The notes below the pieces were generated by a model that saw only the letters and a list, made by a program, of their open reading frames with translations, ran no database searches and was not told the DNA's origin. This document shows positions 27,153 through 36,546 of a DNA stretch of 64,000 nt, piece by piece; positions within the stretch are counted from its first letter, which is position 1, and every line of letters begins with the position of its first letter. The stretch spans positions 3,095,001 to 3,159,000 of the forward strand of contig CP075895.1 of NCBI GenBank assembly GCA_018604165.1. Reading direction: 5' to 3'. Position numbers and translations under genes: made by a program. This stretch comes from Chitinophagaceae bacterium LGM1. GTDB lineage: Bacteria > Bacteroidota > Bacteroidia > Chitinophagales > Chitinophagaceae.

Positions 27153-30035
27153 TCAAGCTTCTGCTTCCATGTAAGAAGAAACAGGTTCGCAGGTACATAT
27201 CAGGTTGCGGTCGCCGTGTGTATTATTTACACGTGCCACACTCGGCCAAAATTTATTGTTCCTTACCCAGTCCAACGGATAAGCAGCAGTTTCGCGGCTG
27301 TATGCATGTTGCCAATCGTTGGCAGTAATCATAAACTGCGTGTGTGGTGCGTTCTTCAGCACGTTGTCTTTCTTGTCTGCTTTGCCTTCTTCTATCGCGC
27401 GTATCTCTGCCCGTATGCCTAACAATGCATCGCAAAAACGGTCGAGCTCTGCTTTGTCTTCACTTTCTGTAGGCTCTATCATAATAGTACCCGGCACAGG
27501 GAAGCTCATCGTAGGTGCGTGGAAGCCATAATCCATCAGGCGTTTGGCAACATCTTCTGCCTCTATCTCTGCTGTCTTTTTAAACGGACGTAAGTCAACG
27601 ATAAACTCATGCGCGCATGTGCCGCCAGTACCGGTATAAAGAATATCAAAGTCGTTTTGCAAACGGGCGCGCATATAGTTGGCATTCAGTATTGCATACT
27701 CCGTTGCTTTGCGTACACCCTCACTACCCAGCATACGGATGTATGCATAAGATATAAGCAATATACTTGCAGAGCCGAATGGCGCAGCAGATACCGCGTT
27801 AGCAGCTTTACCATCTGTATCAAACACGTGAGATGGCAGATGTGGTGCAAGGTGTGCCTTTACGCAGATAGGGCCCATGCCAGGACCACCACCACCATGT
27901 GGTATGGCAAATGTTTTGTGCAGGTTCAGGTGGCAAACGTCTGCGCCAATAAGGCCGGGAGCTGTTAAGCCAACCTGCGCGTTCATGTTGGCGCCGTCCA
28001 TATATACCTGTCCGCCGTGTTGGTGAACGATGTTAGTAATGTCTTTAATTGTTTCTTCGTACACGCCATAGGTAGATGGATATGTAACCATGATGCCTGC
28101 AAGGTTGGCAGCATGTTGCGCGGCTTTAGCTTTCAGGTCTTCTACATCTATATAGCCGTTTTCCAATGCTTTTACCACTACCACTTTATAGCCAACCATC
28201 ACTGCCGATGCAGGGTTGGTGCCGTGTGCAGATATGGGTATCAGCATCACATTGCGGTGCTTATCGCCACGGCTGTCGTGGTAAGATTTGATTGTCAAAA
28301 GTCCTGCATATTCGCCTTGCGCGCCGCTGTTGGGTTGCAGGCTGCAAGCATCAAATGCTGTAATCTCGCACAGGTATTCAGACAGTTCTTTTGCCATTTG
28401 CAAATAGCCCGCTGCCTGGTCTTTAGGTACAAACGGATGCATCTTGCTCCAGTTAGCCCAGCTAAGCGGCATCATTTCCGATGCTGCATTCAGCTTCATG
28501 GTACAAGAGCCGAGCGAAATCATGCTTGTGTTCAGGCTCAGGTCTTTGTTCTCCAGCATCTTTATATAGCGCATCATTTGCGACTCGCTGTGATGACTGT
28601 TAAATACCGGATGTGTAAGGAATGCAGATGTACGTGTAAGCGATGTGCCGATGTTCGTCAGCACTTCTTCATGACTGATTTCAAAACTTACAGGTGCATC
28701 TGTATCGTCGAATACGGAAATGATATTGAACAGGTCTGATGTTGTGGTCGTTTCATCCAGCGATATACCTACCAATGTATTATCTGCAAAATAGCGGAAG
28801 TTGATTTGTGCTGCTTCTGCTTTCGCTTTGATGGCATTGGCATCTGCTACTTTTACAACAATGGTATCGAAGTAAGATTCTGAAACAAGGCTCACACCGT
28901 GTGCTTTCAGTTGGCTTGCCAATGTGTGTGTCAGTACACTTACACGCTTGGCAATGTTTATCAACCCGTCAGGGCCATGATACACGGCGTACATAGCTGC
29001 CATGTTTGCCAACAGTGCCTGTGCGGTACAGATATTAGAGGTTGCTTTCTCGCGTTTGATGTGTTGCTCACGCGTTTGCAAAGCCATGCGCAATGCACGG
29101 TTGCCGTTAGCATCTATACTTACACCTATTATGCGACCGGGTATAGCACGTTTGAAATCGTCGGTACAAGAGAAGAATGCAGCATGTGGTCCACCATAGC
29201 CCAGTGGTACACCAAAGCGTTGCGCGCTACCCAATGCTACGTCAGCACCCAATTCGCCGGGTGGGGTCAGCAATGTAAGTGCCAACAGGTCTGTAGCCAT
29301 AGCTACATAGCCACCTGCAGCGTGTACTTTTTCTATAAAGCCACGGTAGTCTTCTATACTGCCTTTATCATTAGGGTATTGCACCAACGCACCAAAGTAG
29401 GTGTTATCTATGGTAGCGGTTTTATAATCGCCCACAACAACAGTTGCTCCTAATGGTGTAGCACGTGTTATAACAACATCCAGCGTTTGCGGGAAAATAT
29501 TTTCGTCAACAAAGAATTTTGGGCGTTCCAGATTATCATGGTCTTTGTTCAGCGTAGCGAGGAACATATGCATCGCTTCAGCAGCAGCTGTAGCTTCATC
29601 CAACAACGAAGCATTGGCTATTGGCAATGCAGTTAGTTCGCTCACCATAGTCTGGTAATTCAGCAAACTTTCCAGCCTGCCTTGCGAAATCTCTGCCTGA
29701 TAAGGTGTGTACTGTGTGTACCATCCCGGGTTTTCAAAAATATTGCGCAAGATGACACTTGGCGTATGTGTATCGTAATACCCTTGCCCTATGTAGTTTT
29801 TAAATACTTTATTCTTATTAGCCAGCGCGCGAGAAATGCTCAGGTATTCAGCCTCGCTGACACTTTCGGGTATGTTCAGTGCCTTGCCCATACGTATGCC
29901 CGACGGCACAGTACGACCTATCAACGCTTCCATGTCTGCTACACCTATAGTAGCCAGCATTTGTTTTGTATCGTGTTCGTTAGGGCCTATATGGCGACCG
30001 TGGAACTCTTGATTTTGCAGAGAAAACAAATTCAT
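27153..30035 (-). CDS. gcvP: Glycine dehydrogenase (decarboxylating), P protein of the glycine cleavage system
   Basis: A full-length 960-residue P protein, which decarboxylates glycine with pyridoxal phosphate and passes the aminomethyl group to the lipoyl arm of GcvH. Both homologous halves are present. Start RHIGPNEHDTKQMLATIG is typical, and the PLP lysine lies in LNLHKTFAIPHGGGGPGMGP. An unsplit single chain like this is the form used in many proteobacteria and Bacteroidota. gcvH is in the window about 8 kb away rather than next to it, and gcvT is not seen. It is read from a promoter with both consensus elements (30074-30104) and has an AAGGAG-like ribosome site in its leader. Confidence 0.97.
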   Translation of the reverse strand: MNLFSLQNQEFHGRHIGPNEHDTKQMLATIGVADMEALIGRTVPSGIRMGKALNIPESVSEAEYLSISRALANKNKVFKNYIGQGYYDTHTPSVILRNIFENPGWYTQYTPYQAEISQGRLESLLNYQTMVSELTALPIANASLLDEATAAAEAMHMFLATLNKDHDNLERPKFFVDENIFPQTLDVVITRATPLGATVVVGDYKTATIDNTYFGALVQYPNDKGSIEDYRGFIEKVHAAGGYVAMATDLLALTLLTPPGELGADVALGSAQRFGVPLGYGGPHAAFFSCTDDFKRAIPGRIIGVSIDANGNRALRMALQTREQHIKREKATSNICTAQALLANMAAMYAVYHGPDGLINIAKRVSVLTHTLASQLKAHGVSLVSESYFDTIVVKVADANAIKAKAEAAQINFRYFADNTLVGISLDETTTTSDLFNIISVFDDTDAPVSFEISHEEVLTNIGTSLTRTSAFLTHPVFNSHHSESQMMRYIKMLENKDLSLNTSMISLGSCTMKLNAASEMMPLSWANWSKMHPFVPKDQAAGYLQMAKELSEYLCEITAFDACSLQPNSGAQGEYAGLLTIKSYHDSRGDKHRNVMLIPISAHGTNPASAVMVGYKVVVVKALENGYIDVEDLKAKAAQHAANLAGIMVTYPSTYGVYEETIKDITNIVHQHGGQVYMDGANMNAQVGLTAPGLIGADVCHLNLHKTFAIPHGGGGPGMGPICVKAHLAPHLPSHVFDTDGKAANAVSAAPFGSASILLISYAYIRMLGSEGVRKATEYAILNANYMRARLQNDFDILYTGTGGTCAHEFIVDLRPFKKTAEIEAEDVAKRLMDYGFHAPTMSFPVPGTIMIEPTESEDKAELDRFCDALLGIRAEIRAIEEGKADKKDNVLKNAPHTQFMITANDWQHAYSRETAAYPLDWVRNNKFWPSVARVNNTHGDRNLICTCEPVSSYMEAEA

Positions 30036-30073
30036 ATAAATAATTAGAACTCCTTAAAGATTATAAAGAAATG

Positions 30074-30104
30074 CAAAGTTAGCGGGATAGCGGGGATTTG
30101 CAAA
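30074..30104 (-). promoter_or_regulatory. Consensus Bacteroidota promoter of gcvP
   Basis: On the minus strand the sequence has a TTTG -33 element (30101-30104), 19 bases of spacer, and a TAACTTTG -7 element (30074-30081). This is an exact match to the known TTTG-N19-TAnnTTTG layout of sigma-ABfr type promoters. The leader to the gcvP ATG is then about 35 bases with AAGGAG in it. Confidence 0.8.
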
Positions 30105-30194
30105 ACAGGAAAGTCGCTCTTATTAAGAATAATATGATTTATTTAGTCAATGTTTAACTTAGGATGTCAAACTTTGTATATAATACTACAAGAG

Positions 30195-30935
30195 TTACTC
30201 CAGTACCCCTTCTTTTATCTCGTTCCACAAGGCGCGGTAGCAGGTGGCAGCATAGCTGCTAGGGGAAAAGGCTTCCACAGGCGCATTGTTAATACCCATC
30301 TTCTCAATGTCTGACAGATATGGGATATAGTATTCAAAAAAACGCTTGTCTTTATATAGCTGAGCCATTACGTCTTTGTGCATATTCTTGCGTATATCTA
30401 CCATGGTAAAAAAGCACATCAACTTTTCCAGTTCATTAGCTTTTTCTTCAAAATAGTTTTTTACGATATCGTATGTGCGTACCGATAGTGTAGTGGGTAT
30501 TACAGGCATCAGCACAGCGTCTGACGCATAAAAAATATTATCTGCCAGATGAGAAAACCCAGGTGGGCAGTCTATAAAAACAAAATCATAATCCTGCTCC
30601 AGCCATTTCAGCAGGTTGTGCAGTTGCTTTTTAGAATGTTTATCATCCAGCAATACATCCAGTTTACGGGCAGACAGGTCGGCGGGTATAATATCCAAAC
30701 CCTCGTAGCCGGTAGTCATGATGGCCTCTTCTATGCTTAGCGTATGCTCTATTATCTTTCTGGCACTGCCTTTTTCTTTAGACTGCACATTGTAATAAAA
30801 GCTGGCAGCCCCTTGCGGGTCTAAGTCCCAAAGCAAGGTTTTAAAGCCATCTTTTGCCGCCATGTATGCAAAGTTGACGCAAGAAGCGGTTTTGCCCACA
30901 CCGCCTTTCAGGTTGTATAATGATGCTACGAACAT
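30195..30935 (-). CDS. ParA/Soj-family ATPase (orphan)
   Basis: A 246-residue Walker-type ATPase with the deviant Walker A motif KGGVGKTASCVNFAY near the N-terminus, switch DLDPQGAASF, and Walker B FVFIDCPPGF. The family separates plasmid or chromosome DNA or positions other cargo on the nucleoid. No parB or centromere-like repeats are visible nearby, and the neighbours are metabolic, so it is an orphan copy, probably not the main chromosomal ParA. It may position a protein or large complex; that is inference. The 126-base gap upstream is shared with the divergent crp-like gene. Confidence 0.88.
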   Translation of the reverse strand: MFVASLYNLKGGVGKTASCVNFAYMAAKDGFKTLLWDLDPQGAASFYYNVQSKEKGSARKIIEHTLSIEEAIMTTGYEGLDIIPADLSARKLDVLLDDKHSKKQLHNLLKWLEQDYDFVFIDCPPGFSHLADNIFYASDAVLMPVIPTTLSVRTYDIVKNYFEEKANELEKLMCFFTMVDIRKNMHKDVMAQLYKDKRFFEYYIPYLSDIEKMGINNAPVEAFSPSSYAATCYRALWNEIKEGVLE

Positions 30936-31061
30936 AGTAATATAAACATGCCTTGTATAAAACTACGGTTTTATGCGCTCTGTTGCAACGTATGAATGTT
31001 ATGTTTAGGCACTGCTTTGCATTGTGTTCGTTAATTTTACTGACTATCAAACACCCGTATT

Positions 31062-31655
31062 ATGTCTGCATCATTAGACTTTAGCGCGATTACAACCAAT
31101 ATCGAAAACAGGTATTGTAAACTAACGGATGAAACCATTGCAGAGATACCCAAATATTTCAAGCTCATACAATGCAATAAAAACACCTTATTGGTTAGAG
31201 AGGGCCAGTACGCTTATAATACGTATTACATCGTTAAAGGGTGTGCAAGGGCTTATTACGTGAAAGAGGACAAAGAAATAACAGATTGGTTTGCTTTTGA
31301 AAATGAGTTTATATGCTCAATACATAGCTTCTTTAATAGTGTGCCCAGCCCTCACTATATCGAAATACTGGAAGACAGCATATTGCTTGAAGTAACACGC
31401 ACAGACGCACAATCATTATCAGACAAGTATCACAATTTTGAAAAGCTGCAAAAAGAAGTTGTTGTGCATACGCTACTGAAATTGCAAAACCGGGTAGAGG
31501 GTTTGTTGTTTGAAACTGCCTACAATCGTTACCAAAACCTGCTGGCAGCACAACCCGACATTACACAACGTGTACCCCTTACACACATCGCATCTCATTT
31601 GGGTATTACATTGGAAACACTCAGCCGAATACGCAGCCCTAAGTACGGAATTTGA
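31062..31655 (+). CDS. Crp/Fnr-family transcriptional regulator
   Basis: A 197-residue regulator with an N-terminal cyclic-nucleotide-binding-like beta barrel (LLVREGQYAYNTYYIVKGCA ... FICSIHSFFNS) and a C-terminal helix-turn-helix (RVPLTHIASHLGITLETLSR). No clustered cysteines for an iron-sulphur cluster are seen, so it is probably not an oxygen-sensing FNR of the E. coli type; ligand unknown. The reductase gene at 31713 follows 57 bases later, and a palindrome resembling an FNR/CRP site overlaps the stop codon (31652-31677), so it probably controls that gene. Confidence 0.88.
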   Translation: MSASLDFSAITTNIENRYCKLTDETIAEIPKYFKLIQCNKNTLLVREGQYAYNTYYIVKGCARAYYVKEDKEITDWFAFENEFICSIHSFFNSVPSPHYIEILEDSILLEVTRTDAQSLSDKYHNFEKLQKEVVVHTLLKLQNRVEGLLFETAYNRYQNLLAAQPDITQRVPLTHIASHLGITLETLSRIRSPKYGI

Positions 31656-31677
31656 TATATGTCAAACTGTGTTTGAC
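31652..31677. promoter_or_regulatory. Two overlapping palindromes, FNR/CRP-like operator candidate
   Basis: TTGAT-ATAT-GTCAA (31652-31665) differs at one base from the FNR box TTGAT-N4-ATCAA. It overlaps a second perfect palindrome, GTCAAAC-TGT-GTTTGAC (31661-31677). Both lie between a Crp/Fnr-family gene and its downstream neighbour, 36-61 bases ahead of the ATG at 31713. Function is inferred from location and symmetry. Confidence 0.5.
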
Positions 31678-31712
31678 TTGCTGCAACGAACTTTGTCGGA
31701 ACAAATGAATAT

Positions 31713-32297
31713 ATGACCGACAAGAAGATTTTGATTATTAACGGACACCCAGACGAGTTAAGTTTCAACCACGCACTATCACAAGCCTATCAGTTGGGTG
31801 CAAGCCGCACTGATGCCCATATACAAACTATCAATATTCACACTCTGAATTTCAACCCCAGCCTGATGTATGGGTACAGAAAGCGGACTGAATTAGAACC
31901 GGATTTGCTGGATGCACAGCAAAAAATACTTTGGGCTGACCATCTTGTGTGGATTCACCCGGTATGGTGGGGTTCATATCCCGCAATTATGAAAGGGTTT
32001 ATTGATAGGGTTTTTCTGCCGGGGTTTGCATTTCAAAAAAGAGAAAACTCTGTATGGTGGGATAAACTATTGAAAGGCAAAACTGCCACCATCATCTGCA
32101 CGATGGACCAGCCTGCATGGTACTACCGGCTAGTGTACAGAAATCCAAGCATCAATGCATTGAAAAAGGTGACTTTGGAATTTTGCGGTATTAAGCCTGT
32201 GCGCACCATTGCCATCGGGCCAATAAGATTATCTAAAGAAAAGTACAGAAGAAAGTGGATAGAGAAGATTGAGCAATTAGGTTATGATAATAAGTAA
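31713..32297 (+). CDS. NAD(P)H-dependent oxidoreductase, flavodoxin-like fold (NQO1/KefF-type)
   Basis: A 194-residue flavoprotein-like enzyme. The start ILIINGHPDELSFNHALSQA is the FMN/FAD phosphate-binding turn of the DT-diaphorase family, WADHLVWIHPVWWGSYPAIM with KGFIDRVFLPGFAF is the family signature for the flavin ring site. Such enzymes reduce quinones or nitro compounds with NAD(P)H in the cytoplasm. It sits 57 bases after a Crp/Fnr-type gene with an operator-like palindrome between, so it is probably its target. Confidence 0.88.
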   Translation: MTDKKILIINGHPDELSFNHALSQAYQLGASRTDAHIQTINIHTLNFNPSLMYGYRKRTELEPDLLDAQQKILWADHLVWIHPVWWGSYPAIMKGFIDRVFLPGFAFQKRENSVWWDKLLKGKTATIICTMDQPAWYYRLVYRNPSINALKKVTLEFCGIKPVRTIAIGPIRLSKEKYRRKWIEKIEQLGYDNK

Positions 32298-32317
32298 TCA
32301 TTCACTGGTCTTACTTT

Positions 32318-32461
32318 ATGAACAGGCAAGCAAGGATATTTATCAGACAAGTGCTCGATAACCTCAAGCTATCCAAAGCAAACAACCTTGTATTGTTTGT
32401 GAATATTGACAATATATATTCTAGGCAAAAAGAAAAGAAATTGAAAAGCGTATTTACATAA
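32318..32461 (+). CDS. Possible small ORF (47 aa)
   Basis: An open frame of 47 codons from ATG at 32318 to TAA at 32459-32461, starting MNRQARIFIRQVLDNLKLSK and ending in a lysine-rich tail. No family is recognised; it could be a decayed gene start. Its stop lies inside the stem of the following hairpin terminator. Coding status is doubtful. Confidence 0.25.
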   Translation: MNRQARIFIRQVLDNLKLSKANNLVLFVNIDNIYSRQKEKKLKSVFT

Positions 32462-32490
32462 TAAAGCCCCGATATTCGGGGCTTTATTAT
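32458..32490. terminator. Bidirectional terminator between the reductase and the cystathionine enzyme gene
   Basis: A perfect 15-bp stem (arms 32458-32472 and 32476-32490, core AAAGCCCCGA / TCGGGGCTTT) with a TAT loop and AT-rich flanks can end transcription from both sides. Confidence 0.88.
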
Positions 32491-32493
32491 GTA

Positions 32494-33648
32494 TTATCCA
32501 ATAGCTTGCTCCAAGTCCGCTATCAAATCATCGGCATCTTCTATGCCTACACTCAGGCGTATCAGGCTGTCAACTAAGCCGTTCTTTATGCGTTCTTCTC
32601 TGGGTATAGAGCCGTGCGTCATACTCGCTGGGTGTCCTATCAAAGATTCTACACCACCAAGGCTTTCCGCCAATGAGAAGAGTTCTGTTTTTTTCAGCAC
32701 ACTCATGGCTGCTTCTATATTATCATCTTTCAGTGTAAAAGATATCATGCCGCCAAAGCCACGCATTTGTTTCTTTGCAACATCGTGGTTGGGGTGGTCG
32801 GCAAAACCGCACCAATACACTTTGCCTACTTTGGGGTGGTTGCGCAGGTAGTTAGCAATTTTCTCGCCATTCTCGCAATGGCGTTGCATACGCACATGCA
32901 GTGTTTTTATGCCGCGTAGCACCAGCCAGCAATCGTGCGGGCCGGGTACAGCACCGCAGCTATTTTGTATAAAGCGTAGTTTTTCTTCCAGTGCGGCATC
33001 TTTCATTATCAGCGCGCCATGTACCACATCGCTATGCCCGCCCAGGTATTTGGTAGCAGAGTGCAGTACTATATCCGCACCCCAGTCAAGTGGATTTTGC
33101 AGGTATGGCGATGCGAATGTATTATCAACAACCAATAATAGTTTATGCTCTTTGGCAATCTTGGCACAAGCTTCTATATCCACAATATTAAGCAATGGGT
33201 TGGTAGGTGTTTCTGCCCATATCATTTTGGTATGGCTATTGATATAGTTGCGTATGTTTTCCGCATTGCCCATATCTATAAAATCAAACTTGATGCCATA
33301 GTTGGCAAACACTTTGGTAAAGATGCGGTAAGTACCACCATACAAGTCGTTGGCTACAATTACTTCATCGCCCGGCATCAACAGTTTGGCAACAGCATCA
33401 GTTGCTGCCATACCACTACCAAAGCACAGGGCATGGTTACCGTTTTCAATAGCAGCCAGCGCGTTTTGCAATACTGTACGTGTAGGGTTTTGTGTACGAG
33501 CATATTCGTAACCCTTATGGTCGCCCGGGGCAGCCTGCACGTAGGTAGATGTTTGGTAAATAGGTGTCATGATAGCACCTGTTGTAGGGTCTGGCTCTAC
33601 ACCGGCGTGTATCAGTTTAGTAGCCAATTTATGATTCTTATTATTCAT
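32494..33648 (-). CDS. Cystathionine gamma-synthase / gamma-lyase family PLP enzyme
   Basis: A 384-residue transsulphuration enzyme. ATKLIHAGVEPDPTTGAIMT, YEYARTQNPTRTVLQNALA, the PLP-binding lysine in LHSATKYLGGHSD and the conserved GADIVLHS identify the Cys/Met metabolism PLP family. It either joins O-acyl-homoserine with cysteine (gamma-synthase) or splits cystathionine to cysteine (gamma-lyase); sequence alone does not decide. A TACCTTTG promoter box lies 23 bases upstream of its ATG and overlaps the ruvB promoter region on the other strand. Confidence 0.93.
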   Translation of the reverse strand: MNNKNHKLATKLIHAGVEPDPTTGAIMTPIYQTSTYVQAAPGDHKGYEYARTQNPTRTVLQNALAAIENGNHALCFGSGMAATDAVAKLLMPGDEVIVANDLYGGTYRIFTKVFANYGIKFDFIDMGNAENIRNYINSHTKMIWAETPTNPLLNIVDIEACAKIAKEHKLLLVVDNTFASPYLQNPLDWGADIVLHSATKYLGGHSDVVHGALIMKDAALEEKLRFIQNSCGAVPGPHDCWLVLRGIKTLHVRMQRHCENGEKIANYLRNHPKVGKVYWCGFADHPNHDVAKKQMRGFGGMISFTLKDDNIEAAMSVLKKTELFSLAESLGGVESLIGHPASMTHGSIPREERIKNGLVDSLIRLSVGIEDADDLIADLEQAIG

Positions 33649-33671
33649 TGCTATTTGCTTATTAATGGCAG

Positions 33672-33679
33672 CAAAGGTA
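33672..33679 (-). promoter_or_regulatory. -7 box for the cystathionine enzyme gene
   Basis: The minus strand reads TACCTTTG (TAnnTTTG consensus), 23 bases before the ATG at 33648. It lies only nine bases from the opposing TAACTTTA box of ruvB. Confidence 0.55.
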
Positions 33680-33688
33680 TAGATTTCA

Positions 33689-33696
33689 TAACTTTA
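33689..33696 (+). promoter_or_regulatory. -7-like box four bases before ruvB
   Basis: TAACTTTA differs from TAnnTTTG at the last base and is followed by four bases and the ruvB ATG. This spacing recurs at four start sites in the window and predicts near-leaderless transcription. Confidence 0.4.
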
Positions 33697-33700
33697 CCCA

Positions 33701-34723
33701 ATGCAGCAATCGCACGTACGGCCAACAGACGATTTGAACCCGCAAGAGCGCGAATACGAAAACAGTATTCGTCCGCAATCCATAGCCGATTTTTCGGGGC
33801 AGCCCAAGCTGATAGAAAACCTGCGTGTATTCATCAAAGCTGCCAACCTGCGTGGCGATTCGCTCGACCATGTGCTGTTTCATGGTCCGCCCGGTTTGGG
33901 TAAAACCACCCTGTCGCGCATTGTGGCAAACGAGTTGGGTGTAAACATAAAAGAAACCAGCGGTCCAGTAATAGAAAAACCTGCTGATTTAGCAGGTTTA
34001 CTCACTAGCCTCGAGCCAAGGGATGTATTATTTATTGACGAAATACACCGCCTCAGCACTGTAGTAGAAGAATACCTCTATGCTGCTATGGAAGATTTTA
34101 AGATTGATATTATGATAGACAGCGGTCCGGCAGCCCGTTCTGTTCAAATCAATCTCAGCCCGTTTACATTGGTAGGTGCTACCACACGTAGCGGGTTACT
34201 GACTTCCCCTTTACTCAGCCGTTTCGGCATCAAGTCGCGGCTCGATTATTATAATGCAGAAGTGTTACAAGGCATTGTGGTGCGCGCTGCAGGGTTGATG
34301 CAAGTGAAAATCACTTCTGATGCTGCTATGCAGATAGCTGGCCGTAGTCGCGGTACACCTCGTATTGCCAACGGGCTGCTACGCCGTATGCGCGACTTTG
34401 CACAAGTATTGGGAAATGGTGTGATAGACCTTGCCATCGTAGAGCATGGCTTGCGTGCGCTGAATGTGGACGAAAGCGGGCTAGATGATATGGATAACAA
34501 AATACTCAGTACGCTGATAGATAAATTTAAAGGCGGGCCTTGCGGTATAAATAATATAGCTACAGCCGTTGGCGAAGAGTCAGGAACAATAGAAGAAGTG
34601 TACGAACCTTTCCTGATACAAGAGGGCTACATCATGCGTACACCACGCGGCAGAGAAGCAACCGAAAAAGCATACAAGCACTTAGGAAGAAAAAAAACGG
34701 GAGAGGCTGGTAGTTTATTTTAG
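33701..34723 (+). CDS. ruvB: Holliday junction branch migration helicase RuvB
   Basis: RuvB, 340 residues, is the AAA+ motor that, with RuvA, moves Holliday junctions during recombination and repair. Walker [20 protein letters not shown], Walker [13 protein letters not shown], sensor [20 protein letters not shown] and the C-terminal winged-helix part ([17 protein letters not shown]) are all present. The start agrees with the family (about 20 residues before [11 protein letters not shown]). ruvA and ruvC are not nearby. Its stop overlaps the tail of the glycosyltransferase gene by four bases. Confidence 0.97.
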   Translation: MQQSHVRPTDDLNPQEREYENSIRPQSIADFSGQPKLIENLRVFIKAANLRGDSLDHVLFHGPPGLGKTTLSRIVANELGVNIKETSGPVIEKPADLAGLLTSLEPRDVLFIDEIHRLSTVVEEYLYAAMEDFKIDIMIDSGPAARSVQINLSPFTLVGATTRSGLLTSPLLSRFGIKSRLDYYNAEVLQGIVVRAAGLMQVKITSDAAMQIAGRSRGTPRIANGLLRRMRDFAQVLGNGVIDLAIVEHGLRALNVDESGLDDMDNKILSTLIDKFKGGPCGINNIATAVGEESGTIEEVYEPFLIQEGYIMRTPRGREATEKAYKHLGRKKTGEAGSLF

Positions 34724-35850
34724 TGTAATCCTGCCACAGTAAATAAATTTTGCAACAACGTATCCCAACTATACTTCTGTTTTTCAGTTGCTATGTTTTC
34801 TTGCAAGTTGGGCAATGATGCAGGTGTGTAAAACTTAATGATAGCATCTGCAATAGAAGTGGCATCAGGTTCTGCTACAAAGCCTACTTTACCATCTGGC
34901 ACTACTTCTGCCAGTCCACCCACATTGGTTACCACCATTGGTTTTTCAAAATGATAGGCCACCTGCGTAATGCCGCTTTGTGTAGCAGTACGATAAGGTT
35001 GCACTACTAAGTCGGCAGCAGAGAAGTAATATTTTATCTCGTCGTTGGGTATGAATGATGTAAACAGGTGTACATTATCAGCAATGCCATTCGCTTCTAT
35101 TTGTTGCGTATAAGCATCAGTATCTCCGTAAAACTCACCCGCTACTATCAGTTTAATGCCTGCCTGTTTGATGCGTTCATCTTTCATAGCGTCCAACAGT
35201 ATATCCAAACCCTTGTATTTGCGGATGAAACCAAAGAAGAGTATATATTTTTCACTCGGATTCAACTCCAACTTTTTGCAAGCAGCTTCTTTACTTACTG
35301 CCTCGCCATAATTATCATACACTGGGTGTGGGCTGAAGACAGCTGGCTTATCGGTAAACTGCCGCAGGTCTTTCAATACATCCCTGCTCATGGCCAGAAA
35401 AGCATCGGCGCTTTTCAGAAAGTATTTGGTAAATGCCATATCACCCGGACGATGCTCATGTGGTATCACATTGTCTGTGATGGCTACAATTTTAGTGTGT
35501 TTGTTTTTACGTACCCTGCGTAGTATTGTGCCAAAGCATGGCCCCATAAACGGCAGCCAGTAGCGCACAATAATCAAATCGGGCTTCTCTTGTTTGATGC
35601 GGTTGCCTACACGTATCCAGTTCAGCGGGTTGATGGAATTAATTAGACTGCGTATTTCTAACCCTTTAGGTGCAGGTTCGTCTGTAAACTGCGATTTGCC
35701 GGGGAACAGAAACGATGGGTATTGTAATGAAAAAGAATAGACAACCACCCTGTGCCCTTGCTGCTGCAACACTTCAGCCATACGCTCGTTGAAAGTAGCG
35801 ATACCACCGCCGCGCAGCGGATGTGCAGAGCCTATGATGGTTATATTCAT
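34720..35850 (-). CDS. Glycosyltransferase family 4 (group 1) protein
   Basis: A 376-residue GT-B fold enzyme. The N-terminal Rossmann part starts [20 protein letters not shown], and the donor-binding half has [40 protein letters not shown] and a family-4 type E-x7-E region ([16 protein letters not shown]). It probably transfers a sugar onto a surface glycan; the upstream co-directional hddA/hddC genes (0-base gap to hddC) suggest a heptose or a glycan that contains heptose. The sugar is inference. Confidence 0.9.
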   Translation of the reverse strand: MNITIIGSAHPLRGGGIATFNERMAEVLQQQGHRVVVYSFSLQYPSFLFPGKSQFTDEPAPKGLEIRSLINSINPLNWIRVGNRIKQEKPDLIIVRYWLPFMGPCFGTILRRVRKNKHTKIVAITDNVIPHEHRPGDMAFTKYFLKSADAFLAMSRDVLKDLRQFTDKPAVFSPHPVYDNYGEAVSKEAACKKLELNPSEKYILFFGFIRKYKGLDILLDAMKDERIKQAGIKLIVAGEFYGDTDAYTQQIEANGIADNVHLFTSFIPNDEIKYYFSAADLVVQPYRTATQSGITQVAYHFEKPMVVTNVGGLAEVVPDGKVGFVAEPDATSIADAIIKFYTPASLPNLQENIATEKQKYSWDTLLQNLFTVAGLH

Positions 35851-36546
35851 TTACAATACGGTTTTAAAATCTGTCTGTGCTTTTTCGTAGTCAGTTGGTA
35901 TGCCTATATCTATAAAATAAGCATCACTTACAAAGCCATACATATTTGCTTCATGCACAAACGCTTCAAAATAATCTTTCTCAAACGAATATTTTTCGGG
36001 CAACCCTTTTGCTGCTAATGCTGCTTTATTGATGATGTATACGCCGCCATTTATCAAACCCTCATCATAATATTTTTTCTCTTCAAAAGCGATGATACAT
36101 CCATTCTCATCCGTCTTTACCACACCGTATCTTTCAAACTGTTGCATCGGTTTTAATGCCAGTGTTGTCGCTGCGTTATTTGATTGATGAAACGCAAGCA
36201 TAGCATATATATCTGCACGAAACATGGTATCGCCATTCAGCACAGCTACATTTTCTTCAGTAGCCTTGGTAAGTGCCAAGCTAATGCCACCACCTGTACC
36301 AAGTGGTGTTTCTTCTATCACATAATCTACCGCAAAGCTTCGCTGTTGTGTTTGCAACCATTCTGTTATCACTTCATGCTTAAAGCCAAGTGATAATATC
36401 ACCTTCGTGCATTTTTGCTGCTCCAGATAATCAAATATATAATGCAGGAAAGGTTGGCCATTAACTGGAGCCATGCATTTAGGATACAGCCCTATCACGC
36501 TTTGCAGCCTTGTACCCAATCCGCCTGCCAATACTACACATTCCAT
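35851..36546 (-). CDS. hddC: D-glycero-D-manno-heptose 1-phosphate guanylyltransferase (HddC-type nucleotidyltransferase)
   Basis: A 231-residue sugar-1-phosphate nucleotidyltransferase: VVLAGGLGTRLQSVIGLYPK is the nucleotide-binding G-x-G-T-R-L loop with the downstream Lys, and VAVLNGDTMFRADI is the metal site. HddC-like enzymes make GDP-heptose from heptose 1-phosphate. The partner kinase gene overlaps its start (TAATG), which strongly supports the heptose assignment over glucose-1-phosphate thymidylyltransferase. The chain is typical in length. Confidence 0.85.
   Translation of the reverse strand: MECVVLAGGLGTRLQSVIGLYPKCMAPVNGQPFLHYIFDYLEQQKCTKVILSLGFKHEVITEWLQTQQRSFAVDYVIEETPLGTGGGISLALTKATEENVAVLNGDTMFRADIYAMLAFHQSNNAATTLALKPMQQFERYGVVKTDENGCIIAFEEKKYYDEGLINGGVYIINKAALAAKGLPEKYSFEKDYFEAFVHEANMYGFVSDAYFIDIGIPTDYEKAQTDFKTVL

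Noticed and set aside
28017-28739. Long reverse frame (240 codons) opposite gcvP
   Set aside because: It is the shadow of a conserved gene with strong family motifs and has no features of its own.
30036-30194. Glycine riboswitch upstream of gcvP
   Set aside because: The leader between the mapped consensus promoter and the ATG is only about 35 bases, too short for such an RNA.
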